Shown piece by piece: positions 8,166-17,246 of a DNA stretch of 64,000 bases. The stretch's first letter is position 1; each line of letters begins with the position of its first letter. The position numbers and the translations under genes are program-made. The notes under the pieces were generated by a model. It was not told the DNA's origin, did not search any database, and saw nothing but the letters and a program-made list of their open reading frames with translations. Origin of the DNA: Njordibacter sp905182035 (GTDB taxonomy: Bacteria; Pseudomonadota; Gammaproteobacteria; Pseudomonadales; Balneatricaceae); contig NZ_CP159831.1 of NCBI RefSeq assembly GCF_047730075.1, positions 682,001 to 746,000 of the forward strand, read 5' to 3'.

Positions 8166-11100
8166 ATGGCCGTAGCAAAACAACTCATGGTGTACCCCGC
8201 AAATAGGCTGGAAGATTTGGCTGTATTGCTGAACCATGTGTTGAAGCTTGGGCAGCACAGTGGTTCTTCTGGGGTGCTGAGTTCAGCTCAAGTTATCGTT
8301 GAAAACACAGGTATGCAGCATTGGCTTAACACACAGTTAGCCACACAAAACGGCATTGCAATGAACATTGACTACCCTTTGCCTGGAAAATTTGTTTGGC
8401 AATTAGCGCGGCAGCTATTGGGTGATGCTCAAGTCCCTCAACAACCACCTTATCAACGAGAGGCATTGGTTTGGCGTATTGATGATGTATTGGCTAGTGA
8501 GGCTATACTAACTAACCCAGCCTTTTCTCAAGCTAATCGTTATTGGCAGTCAGAGCCCCTTGTGATACTGGAGTCCTTAGCTAAACAAGCACTTTCAGTC
8601 CCTAAAAGTCCGTCACAAACATCTGGTGACCTGCTAAAACGCTTTCAGCTTGCGAGCGCATTAGCGGATCTATTCGAGCAGTATATTCTCTACCGTCCTG
8701 ATTGGCTTAATCAATGGCAAATTGAGGGTCAAGCAAAACATTGGCAAGCTAAATTGTGGGCCATTTTGTGTCGGCAAGACGGGCGTCATCCTATAGATAT
8801 TCAGCACAAGTTAATACAGAGCCTTTCGCAAATGGTTAGGTCTGAACATAAAGCGCTGCCGCAGCAAATTTGTTTGTTTGCCCTTAATACCATGGCTCCT
8901 GCCACCTTGGAAGTTTTTTCGGCCTTGGCACAGCATACACAGGTGCACGTATTCCACCTTAATCCCTGCGCCGAGTATTGGGGCCATATTCAGTCTGAAA
9001 AAGCTATCGCGGCAACATATCTTAAGCATTGGCTAGCGCAACAAGACGATGAGGTGTTAGTTGATGGAGGCAATCCGTTGTTGGCTAATTTGGGTAGCCA
9101 AGGTAAGGAATTTTTCCGGCTATTACAGCAACAAGACAGCTATAACATTGATGCTTTTGAAGAAGCAGAACCTCCTAATAGTAGTGAAGATTTGTCTATG
9201 CTACAACAGCTTCAACAGGATATTTTGCACCTTGAAGATGCTCGTAAAAATCAGCAGCATAAGATTGACGCAAGCCTCGTTTTCACCAGTGGTTCCAGTG
9301 CCTTGCGAGAGTTACAAGGCTTACATGACTGGTTACTTAGCAAGTTTCAGCAAGACCCGAGCCTTAAACCCAGTGACATATTAGTCATGTGCCCACAGGT
9401 AGAAGATTACGCTGCCTATGTGGGTGCTGTGTTTGATACTCATGGACGACAGTTTGGTTCTTGGCATGACACTAATAAAGCTGAAACGCCACAATTACCT
9501 TGTTCCATTGCCGACCGTAAACCACAAGATTCAGAGCCCCTAGTGGCAGCTTACTTACAACTTTTACAATTGCCAGATAGCCGGTTTCAAGTATCTTCTA
9601 TATTAGATTTACTACGCTTGCCAGCGATGCAGCGGAAGTTTGGTATAGATCCAGCAGAACTTGAAACTATTGCTGTGTGGTTAGCTAATGCATGTATACA
9701 CTGGGGACTGGATGAACGTCATAAAGCAAACACCTTGGGTCAAGTGGAATCAACAAGCACTTATAGCTGGTCTTGGGGGCTTAAACGCTTGTTGCTCGGG
9801 TTTGCTCAAGGCGACCAACCGCTTAGGTATCAAGATGACTGGTTGCTGGCCGATGTAGAGGGGGACCAAGCATTGCTTTTGGGGCGTTTGATGCAAGTGC
9901 TTGAACAGTTACAAAGCCACGCAAAAAATCTCAATACACCTCGCACAGGCGCAGCATGGAGAGGCTATCTTACGGGTATGATAGATGAGTTTTTTGCCGA
10001 TGATCATGGTGCTGAACGTAATGAAGAGCAGGCCAAGGAATGTTTAGCTACGGCTATCGGTAATATGGCGATGTGGGTTGAACAAGTGGATTATAGCCAA
10101 ACCATCAGTTTGGAAGTGGTACGCTATAGCCTAACGCAAAAGCTTTCTGTAGCCAGCAGTAGCCAAGCCTTTATCACTGGGAAAATCACTTTCTGTTCTA
10201 TGGTGCCTATGCGCAGTATCCCATTTAAAGTGGTAGCAATGCTGGGCCTTAATGATGGGCAATACCCGCGGCAATCTAAACCATTAGACTTTGACTTGAT
10301 GGCTCAAGAAGAACGCAGGGTGGGTGACCGTTCCCGTCGTGGAGATGACCGCTACTTGTTTTTGGAAGCCTTAATAAGTGCTCGATCTTGTTTATACTTG
10401 AGCTATCAAGGCACCGATAGCAAAAATAACTCGTCGCGCCAGCCGAGTTTGGTTTTGTCAGAATTAATGGACTATCTGAATAGGGGTTATGGTTGGAACT
10501 TTAACCAAACACAAACAGATTCACAGCTTCGTCTATTGCCTTTGCACAGTTTTAGCGAGGATAATTTTAAACCACTATCTATCCCTAGTTTTGAAACTTC
10601 TTGGTTACGCTTGCTGCAAGCGCAAAGCGCTGAGGACAAACCCGGTATGGTAGAGCCTTTCCCTCATATAAAACCAATCACTATTAGTGATTTAGTGCGT
10701 TTTTTAGAAAACCCTGGCCGCACCTTTGCTAATCAAACTTTGGGTTTATATTTACACGATTATGACCTTGAGCTAGAGGACGACGAACCTTTTAGTAGCT
10801 CCAAATTAGTTGAATATAAGCTGCGACAACAAATGTTAGCGGCGGCATTATCCCATGAGCCAGAGGCGTGTAAGGCTGTTAGAGAAGAATATCAATTGAA
10901 TGGACAGTTACCAGAAAGTCATCTTGCAGCCAGTATTATTGATGCCAGCCAAGAGCAAGCCGAGGCGCTGGTGGATGAACTGAAAACACTAGCTTATGAG
11001 CAGGTAGAAAAGCATCGGGTTTCAATGTGTATATCAGGTATAACCATAGAAGATCAATTACCCTTAACAGGTGATCTTGCTGATGAAAACAGTCCTCTAA

Positions 11101-11555
11101 AAGCCATTCTAAGCAGGCCCAGTAAGGCAAAACCTAAAGACAGGCTTACCCTTTGGCTGACAAGTTTAATTGCTCAGGTGGCTTTTGAAAAACCTGTTGT
11201 TGGTGTATCGGTACACTTAGAAAAGAATTTAGAACTCCATGGGTTGGCTGACGCTGCAGGTCAGTTACACAAAGTTATAGCGCTTTACAAGCTGGGTTTA
11301 ACCCAAGCTTTACCGTTAGATGCTGAACTAGGTCAGGAATTACTGAAAGTAGGCCCACAAGACATAGATAAGCGCCGTGGTAAGTGGCAGAAAAAATGGT
11401 ACCACCATAAGTATAGCCAAAGCTTTGATTTCTCAAGCGATCCATATCGACGTTGGTTGTGGCCACAAACCCCCGTATTTGATGATTGGCATGAGCAGTT
11501 TGCCGAAGTGTATCAGCCCATGGTTGATTGCATTAAAGAGGTGAAACATGCCTAA
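8166..11555 (+). CDS. recC: Exodeoxyribonuclease V subunit gamma
   Basis: A 1129-aa RecC homologue, close to the E. coli length (1122 aa). RecC is the pin and Chi-recognition subunit of RecBCD, in which the helicase/nuclease folds have lost catalysis. Visible features are the N-terminal VENTGMQHWLN, NIDYPLPGKFVWQLAR, the mid-region FCSMVPMRSIPFKVVAMLGLNDGQYPR and QPSLVLSELMDYL, and a degenerate C-terminal nuclease-like domain. ATG at 8166 follows AAGGGAT. It overlaps recB by eight bases, so the three rec genes form one coupled operon in gamma-beta-alpha order. Confidence 0.96.
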   Translation: MAVAKQLMVYPANRLEDLAVLLNHVLKLGQHSGSSGVLSSAQVIVENTGMQHWLNTQLATQNGIAMNIDYPLPGKFVWQLARQLLGDAQVPQQPPYQREALVWRIDDVLASEAILTNPAFSQANRYWQSEPLVILESLAKQALSVPKSPSQTSGDLLKRFQLASALADLFEQYILYRPDWLNQWQIEGQAKHWQAKLWAILCRQDGRHPIDIQHKLIQSLSQMVRSEHKALPQQICLFALNTMAPATLEVFSALAQHTQVHVFHLNPCAEYWGHIQSEKAIAATYLKHWLAQQDDEVLVDGGNPLLANLGSQGKEFFRLLQQQDSYNIDAFEEAEPPNSSEDLSMLQQLQQDILHLEDARKNQQHKIDASLVFTSGSSALRELQGLHDWLLSKFQQDPSLKPSDILVMCPQVEDYAAYVGAVFDTHGRQFGSWHDTNKAETPQLPCSIADRKPQDSEPLVAAYLQLLQLPDSRFQVSSILDLLRLPAMQRKFGIDPAELETIAVWLANACIHWGLDERHKANTLGQVESTSTYSWSWGLKRLLLGFAQGDQPLRYQDDWLLADVEGDQALLLGRLMQVLEQLQSHAKNLNTPRTGAAWRGYLTGMIDEFFADDHGAERNEEQAKECLATAIGNMAMWVEQVDYSQTISLEVVRYSLTQKLSVASSSQAFITGKITFCSMVPMRSIPFKVVAMLGLNDGQYPRQSKPLDFDLMAQEERRVGDRSRRGDDRYLFLEALISARSCLYLSYQGTDSKNNSSRQPSLVLSELMDYLNRGYGWNFNQTQTDSQLRLLPLHSFSEDNFKPLSIPSFETSWLRLLQAQSAEDKPGMVEPFPHIKPITISDLVRFLENPGRTFANQTLGLYLHDYDLELEDDEPFSSSKLVEYKLRQQMLAAALSHEPEACKAVREEYQLNGQLPESHLAASIIDASQEQAEALVDELKTLAYEQVEKHRVSMCISGITIEDQLPLTGDLADENSPLKAILSRPSKAKPKDRLTLWLTSLIAQVAFEKPVVGVSVHLEKNLELHGLADAAGQLHKVIALYKLGLTQALPLDAELGQELLKVGPQDIDKRRGKWQKKWYHHKYSQSFDFSSDPYRRWLWPQTPVFDDWHEQFAEVYQPMVDCIKEVKHA

Positions 11556-14500
11556 CCTAGATCTAGCAAATATACCGTTACAGGGCCGCCACATCATCGA
11601 AGCCAGTGCTGGTACGGGTAAAACCTACAGCATAACGCGTATCTATTTGCGTTTATTGATCGAGAAAAAAATACCTGTAGAACAAATATTATTAATGACT
11701 TACACCCGCGCTGCCACGCAAGAACTTCGTGGGCGCATAGAAGACACGCTACGTGAAGCACAATTAAGCTGGGGTTTAAATGAGCAAGAGTATTGGCAAC
11801 ATCTCTACCAACAGGTAGAACCTCAGCAAGCGCAACTGTTGTTACACCAAGCATTGCTCAACTTAGATCAAGCAGCCATATTCACCATACATGCGTTCTG
11901 TGGTCGTGCCTTGCAACAATATGCATTTGCTAGCCAAACGGGATTGGAGGTAGTGTTAGAAACCAATACCCGAGACCTTGCCTACACAGGCTTACAAGAC
12001 TGGTTGCGGGTGGTAATGCATCAGCCAGTGTTATACAGCCAACTGGAACAACAGGGTTGGCACACTCCAAAAGGCTTCTGGGACGCTTTTAGTGGTGCAC
12101 TATTGAGCCAAACTCCAGTGTTTGCTGCTAATGTGGAACCGTGGCATCAGGCATGGCACATCAATAAAGCACACGTTCGCGAAAACTTACTCGATTTAGA
12201 AACACAAATAATCGAAGCCACCATGGCTGATGCTAAGTCAAAGGCGGCTCGCTTAGAACAATGGCAAGATTTGCTCAACTGGTTAAGTACCAAGGAATTT
12301 GGACCAGCCTCAAAAGACAACCTAGCGTGTCTACATGGTGGCAGATTAGGCAAGGCACCAGAATTAAAACCCATTATTAAGGCTTTGTCCCAACGTATTA
12401 ATAACGAAAGCTTCAACAAGAACTATTGGGTTTATGCCAACCAAGCTGCAGTAGCACCTCTCGTTTTAGAAGCAGTCCAGGTGGTTAGGGCGGCTTACCA
12501 ACAAGCTAAACAAAAGCAACAGATCATGGAATTTGATGACCTGGTGAGGCGCTTGTCTGAGTGTGTCAATGAGCTGGAAAGTGCAGCCCTTGTAGACGCT
12601 TTAAGGCTGGCCTATCCCGTAGCGTTGGTTGATGAGTTTCAAGACACCGATGGCCATCAATATGCCATTTTGAACCGCCTTTATGAACAGTCCAGCAATG
12701 ACACAGCTCTGTTTATGATCGGTGATCCAAAACAGGCTATTTATGGTTTTAGGGGAGGTGATATCCACACCTATTTAGCAGCAGCGCAGGCTACAGATCA
12801 TCGTTGGCACATGGACACTAATTGGCGTTCTAGTCATGCTATGGTGGCAGCCTATAATCGTTTGTTCAAGAAAGGTGCGGGCCAGCCCAAAGTGTTTGGT
12901 AGTGGCATTAATTATACGCCTGTTAAAGCCAGTGACTTTGCCACTGCAAATGTAGCCAACAACCCTAAAGCTTCAGGTGTGGCGTTAACCTATGTGTGGT
13001 TGCCTACGGAGCTCTTAACCAATGAACGTAAGCACCAACACATTGCCCAATGGTGCGTTGGTGAAGTACAAAATATATTGCAGCAAGGCCATTTTAAAGC
13101 TAGCGATATTGCCTTGCTGGTGCGTGGTGCTGGCGAAGCGCAGGCTTTGCAAACGGCATTAAAGCAAGCCCGTTTAGCCAGTGTATACATTAGTGACAGA
13201 AGCAGCGTGTATGCCAGTGCAGAGGCTACAGAAATGGTGCGTTTGTTGAATGGTTTGTTGCATTGTGAAAGCCAACGGCAACTTGTGCGTGCCGCAAGTA
13301 CCCATTTATGGGGTGGCAGCACCGCATTGTTGGCCCAGTTAAGCCACGATGATCATTGTTTAATAGAAGTAAGAAGTCAAATGATGCAGTTGCGTCAATT
13401 GTGGTTGAGGCAGGGTGTAATGGCCCTTGTAATTCACCTACTCAAACAATGTGCCGTGCCCCCTGCCCACAACAAAGAACGCTATATGACCAACATGGTG
13501 CAATTAGCAGAATTGTTACAAAAGGCATCTAATCAAGCAAGTTCCGCACTTTTACTGGTGGAATGGCTGCAACAGCAATGTAACGAAGACAATGCCGACA
13601 GCAGTGCCGAATTACGTTTAGAAAGTGATGCCAAGTTAATTCAAATTGTTACTCAACATGGCTCTAAAGGGTTGGAATACCCAGTGGTATTTATCCCTTT
13701 TGCCAGTCAAGCAAAGGACCCGCTCAAGCGTGGCAATAAACATGTTCAATTGTTTCCCTATTACCACCCACAAGAACGCTACCCAGCGTTAATGATAGGT
13801 CGGGATGTTGCTGTTTGTGATCAGGCTACGTTGGCATCTGAAGAAGAAGCCTTGCGGCTATTATACGTTGCAGTTACCCGAGCTCAGTATCGGTGTTACA
13901 TCCCAGCGAGTGATTTCACTAACGGTGAACGGTCTCCGTTAGGGCAAGTGGCTTTTTGGCACAATGCTCAAGCCGAACAAGCCAAGCAAGCCACTTGGCC
14001 AGAGGCCTTGGCTAAGTTAACTAACCCTAAAGACTCTGAATTACTAATCATCGAAGAAGGTTCGGTGCAGGCACCCTTAAGCCAATGCACTATAACCGAT
14101 GCAGCCGAAGTCCTAGCTGCTCAAAGTTTTAGCGGCCATATCGATGCCAATAACAATCTATTATCCTACAGTGCTTTGGTGCGCCAGCTTAGTTATGGCT
14201 CTCACGCACAGCAAATGAGTGTTAAAGACCGTGGTGATGGCAGTAGCCAGTTGGTTGACCCTAGCCAAAATATTACCTCCAACGAATTACGCTTCACATT
14301 AGCAAAGGGTAAAAACAGTGGATTGTTGCTGCACGATATTCTTGAACAGGTGGATTTTTCGCAGCCAAGCTGGCCTAGTGCTATGGACGTACCTTTGGCA
14401 AAATACCATACCATGGTGGGCATTGGCGAAGATGATGCTAACAAGGTGGAGTGCTTGCAGCAGTGGTTAGAAGAATGCATAGGGGCGTCTATACCGCCTA

Positions 14501-15048
14501 TTAATGCCACTGGCAGTGTAGCATCGGATAAGCGAGCGGGGTTCACTTTGGGGCAACTATCACAACAGCAAACTTTAAGAGAAACAGAGTTTTACTTCCC
14601 GCTACAGCAGGCTAAGCAATCTACCTTGGCACAAATATTGAGCCGGCATCGTGGCGGTTTACCCACGGCATTGCCAAGCCATCCAGTGCTCCAAGGCATG
14701 ATGCACGGGTTTATAGATTTAGTGTTTGAATATGATGGCCGCTTCTTTTTGGCCGATTATAAATCCAACCACCTAGGCGATCACCTTGAAGACTATCACC
14801 AGCAAGCCATGTTAGAGGCTAACCAACATCACTATTATGATCTGCAGTATTTAATTTATAGCTTAGCTTTGCATCGGTACCTTGGTCAAAGAGTCCCCAA
14901 TTATGATCCAGTTGAGCATTTTGGAGGAGTGTACTATTTGTATCTCCGAGGTATGGCGCCCAAAGTGACTTCAGGCGTATATGCTAAGGCCATTAGTATC
15001 AAGGAATTGAATGACCTCGATCACCTGTTTGCAGGAGAGGCGGTATGA
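11548..15048 (+). CDS. recB: Exodeoxyribonuclease V subunit beta
   Basis: A 1166-aa RecB, the 3'-5' helicase and the only nuclease of RecBCD. Walker A is EASAGTGKT (Lys25); further SF1 motifs include VDEFQDTDGHQY, GDPKQAIYGFRGGD, THGSKGLEYPVVF and LYVAVTRA. The C-terminal nuclease site is intact: Asp1057 (FIDLVFEYDG) and Asp1070/Lys1072 (ADYKSN), with the same 13- and 2-residue spacing as E. coli Asp1067, Asp1080 and Lys1082. It starts inside the end of recC and overlaps recD by four bases. Confidence 0.97.
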   Translation: MPNLDLANIPLQGRHIIEASAGTGKTYSITRIYLRLLIEKKIPVEQILLMTYTRAATQELRGRIEDTLREAQLSWGLNEQEYWQHLYQQVEPQQAQLLLHQALLNLDQAAIFTIHAFCGRALQQYAFASQTGLEVVLETNTRDLAYTGLQDWLRVVMHQPVLYSQLEQQGWHTPKGFWDAFSGALLSQTPVFAANVEPWHQAWHINKAHVRENLLDLETQIIEATMADAKSKAARLEQWQDLLNWLSTKEFGPASKDNLACLHGGRLGKAPELKPIIKALSQRINNESFNKNYWVYANQAAVAPLVLEAVQVVRAAYQQAKQKQQIMEFDDLVRRLSECVNELESAALVDALRLAYPVALVDEFQDTDGHQYAILNRLYEQSSNDTALFMIGDPKQAIYGFRGGDIHTYLAAAQATDHRWHMDTNWRSSHAMVAAYNRLFKKGAGQPKVFGSGINYTPVKASDFATANVANNPKASGVALTYVWLPTELLTNERKHQHIAQWCVGEVQNILQQGHFKASDIALLVRGAGEAQALQTALKQARLASVYISDRSSVYASAEATEMVRLLNGLLHCESQRQLVRAASTHLWGGSTALLAQLSHDDHCLIEVRSQMMQLRQLWLRQGVMALVIHLLKQCAVPPAHNKERYMTNMVQLAELLQKASNQASSALLLVEWLQQQCNEDNADSSAELRLESDAKLIQIVTQHGSKGLEYPVVFIPFASQAKDPLKRGNKHVQLFPYYHPQERYPALMIGRDVAVCDQATLASEEEALRLLYVAVTRAQYRCYIPASDFTNGERSPLGQVAFWHNAQAEQAKQATWPEALAKLTNPKDSELLIIEEGSVQAPLSQCTITDAAEVLAAQSFSGHIDANNNLLSYSALVRQLSYGSHAQQMSVKDRGDGSSQLVDPSQNITSNELRFTLAKGKNSGLLLHDILEQVDFSQPSWPSAMDVPLAKYHTMVGIGEDDANKVECLQQWLEECIGASIPPINATGSVASDKRAGFTLGQLSQQQTLRETEFYFPLQQAKQSTLAQILSRHRGGLPTALPSHPVLQGMMHGFIDLVFEYDGRFFLADYKSNHLGDHLEDYHQQAMLEANQHHYYDLQYLIYSLALHRYLGQRVPNYDPVEHFGGVYYLYLRGMAPKVTSGVYAKAISIKELNDLDHLFAGEAV

Positions 15049-16778
15049 TGGTATCGAACGCTCAACTACATACTGATTACGTGGGTTTGGAAGCTGTTGA
15101 TAGGTTTTTAGCTGCTCAATTGTGCCAAAGTCTTGGTAGCCAATGTGCTGTGATGCAGCACTTGATTATGGCCTTGAGTAAAGCGCTGCGCAACGGCCAT
15201 AGTTGCCTACCTTTAGCCGATATTGCCGGCCAAACATATTGGTCTACAACTGGTGAAACAGGAACAGGTATAGCGCCTGTGCCGGGTTACACCTTTGCTG
15301 CCGTTGGGGTGCTGATGGATAGCGCCCAGAGCTACCCTATTACTGCAGGCCATGCAGCGCCGTTAGTGTTAGAAAACGCACGACTGTATTTGCGAAGGTA
15401 TTGGCATTACGAGCAGCAAGTAGCGCAGCACCTATTACAGCGGATGCAAAGCCATCAGTTGTCAAAACAACAACAAGTAAAGGCAAGTGATGTGTTATTA
15501 CAGCTGTTTGAAGAGCCACTTGAAGCCCAAATAAATTGGCAGGCTCAGGCTGTCCAAGAGGCATTAGTGCGTCAGGTCAGTGTTATTTCTGGTGGGCCAG
15601 GAACAGGAAAAACCTACACTGTGGCACGCCTGTTAGTGTCATTGCAGGCTGTCAATGACACCTCGTTAACCATCGCTATGGCTGCACCAACGGGCAAGGC
15701 GAAGCAGCGTTTGGTAGAATCTATTAATTTTGCGAAGAGCCAACTGTTAAAGCAAGGTATAGACAAGGCTCTCATTGACAGTATTCCGGATACAGCTCAT
15801 ACCTTACACGGCTTGCTCGGATTACGTCCTAACAGCTACTCGGCTAAGCACCACAAGGGTAATCCACTGCCCATCGATCTGTTGCTAGTTGATGAAGTCT
15901 CCATGGTGGATTTGCCCATGATGGCACGGTTGTTAGATGCCCTTCCAGAACATTGTAAACTTGTGTTGGTAGGCGATGCAGAACAATTGCCTTCGGTGGC
16001 TGCTGGATCAGTTTTGGCTGACATTCCGTCTGCAGCTATCAGTTATTTGCATAAAAGCCATCGCTTTGAAGGGCAGGGTGGTATCGGGCTGCTGGCAAAT
16101 TGTGTGATGCATAATCAAGCAGAAAAAAGTTGGCAGGTGTTGTTAACTAATAAGGACCTTAGTTTAATACTAGAAGAAGAGTTTCAAATCTGGCTAGAAC
16201 AAATGTGTGATCAATATTTTTTGCCCATGTTGAAAGCCAAAACTTTAGATGAGGCATTTATATGTTTAACCCAGTTCAGAATTCTTGCAGCCACCCGCCA
16301 AGGAGAGATGGGAGTAGAGGGGCTTAATGAACAAGTTGAGCGTTTGTTGAGCCGACGTTCGTCGCAAGTAAGGTTGGGACAAAACTACCATGGTAAACCC
16401 GTTATGGTGACTAAGAACCACCATGGACTAGGTTTATTTAACGGCGATATTGGTATTGTTTGGGCTGCGGAAAATGGCCAGCTTAATGTTTGTTTTTTGC
16501 AGTCACAAGAGGTGCGCAAAGTGAACGTTGGTTTGTTGCAAGACTTAGAAACCGTTTATGCCATGACCATTCACAAAACCCAGGGTTCAGAGTTTCAACA
16601 TGTAGCTCTTGTGGTGGCCCCACAAGCCGAGCGCTTATTATCTTCCCAGCTACTTTATACAGCTGTCACTCGTGCAAAAATGACGTGCAGCATTAAAGTA
16701 AGTCAGTCAGTGTGGTGCAAAGCTGTGAGCAATAAGACCCAACGTTGGTCCGGACTTCGGGCGTTACTCAGTCGCTAA
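15045..16778 (+). CDS. recD: Exodeoxyribonuclease V subunit alpha
   Basis: A 577-aa RecD, the 5'-3' SF1B helicase of RecBCD. Walker A GGPGTGKTY (Lys189), Walker B LLVDEVSMVD, then GDAEQLPSVAAGSVL, and the C-terminal TIHKTQGSEFQHV and LYTAVTRAK motifs. The start overlaps recB by four bases (ATGA). The gene converges on a small winged-helix gene one base away, leaving almost no intergenic room for a terminator. Confidence 0.96.
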   Translation: MMVSNAQLHTDYVGLEAVDRFLAAQLCQSLGSQCAVMQHLIMALSKALRNGHSCLPLADIAGQTYWSTTGETGTGIAPVPGYTFAAVGVLMDSAQSYPITAGHAAPLVLENARLYLRRYWHYEQQVAQHLLQRMQSHQLSKQQQVKASDVLLQLFEEPLEAQINWQAQAVQEALVRQVSVISGGPGTGKTYTVARLLVSLQAVNDTSLTIAMAAPTGKAKQRLVESINFAKSQLLKQGIDKALIDSIPDTAHTLHGLLGLRPNSYSAKHHKGNPLPIDLLLVDEVSMVDLPMMARLLDALPEHCKLVLVGDAEQLPSVAAGSVLADIPSAAISYLHKSHRFEGQGGIGLLANCVMHNQAEKSWQVLLTNKDLSLILEEEFQIWLEQMCDQYFLPMLKAKTLDEAFICLTQFRILAATRQGEMGVEGLNEQVERLLSRRSSQVRLGQNYHGKPVMVTKNHHGLGLFNGDIGIVWAAENGQLNVCFLQSQEVRKVNVGLLQDLETVYAMTIHKTQGSEFQHVALVVAPQAERLLSSQLLYTAVTRAKMTCSIKVSQSVWCKAVSNKTQRWSGLRALLSR

Positions 16779-16779
16779 A

Positions 16780-17124
16780 TTAATCCGCTAAAATTCGGGA
16801 AATACTTTTTCCTATACTATGGAATAAAGATAGTGCCCGTGGTGCAGGAACCAGTGAACGCTGCCGTGAGTCTGCCGTGGCATCAATATTCAGGTAGTCT
16901 GAATCAATCAACACTTGGATTGATTTACGCAGGGTGTATCGTGAACCTAGGTGCTTTAAACTCATGCCATCTTCCATAAATACGTGTCGACCATGGCCGT
17001 ATTCGCGAGTGACGTGCTCTAGAATTTGTAATTCCCGGTCTGCTAAGCCTTCTGTATCATCTTCTTGTACGCTGGTGCGAATAAGATTTGAAACGCGTAA
17101 GGCAATATTTGAATAGCGGTTCAT
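16780..17124 (-). CDS. Small winged-helix (MarR-like) DNA-binding protein
   Basis: A 114-aa protein. Residues about 28-40 (DRELQILEHVTRE) form the first helix of an HTH; SRYTLRKSIQVLIDSDYL (about 61-78) looks like the recognition helix region and ATADSRQRSLVPA the wing. This is the pattern of single-domain MarR/PadR-like regulators. A perfect 28-bp palindrome begins 24 bp before its ATG, which suggests a homodimer that represses its own promoter. The minus-strand P-loop gene upstream (17247-18953) may share control. Ligand and regulon are unknown. Confidence 0.7.
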   Translation of the reverse strand: MNRYSNIALRVSNLIRTSVQEDDTEGLADRELQILEHVTREYGHGRHVFMEDGMSLKHLGSRYTLRKSIQVLIDSDYLNIDATADSRQRSLVPAPRALSLFHSIGKSISRILAD

Positions 17125-17147
17125 GGTGGCATTCCTTTCATATTAAT

Positions 17148-17175
17148 CAAATATATCATTTAAATGATATATTTG
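17148..17175. promoter_or_regulatory. Perfect 28-bp palindrome, probable operator
   Basis: CAAATATATCATTT (17148-17161) is followed immediately by its exact reverse complement (17162-17175). It lies in the 122-bp gap between the winged-helix gene and the P-loop gene, 23 bp before the regulator's start codon. Length and symmetry fit a dimeric HTH operator; it has no U-run and is too A/T-rich to be a good terminator. Confidence 0.7.
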
Positions 17176-17246
17176 TTTTTATCTATAAACCAGTTAATAG
17201 ATAATATTTTTTGTAACTATTATTTGAAAGGAACTATCAGATGTTA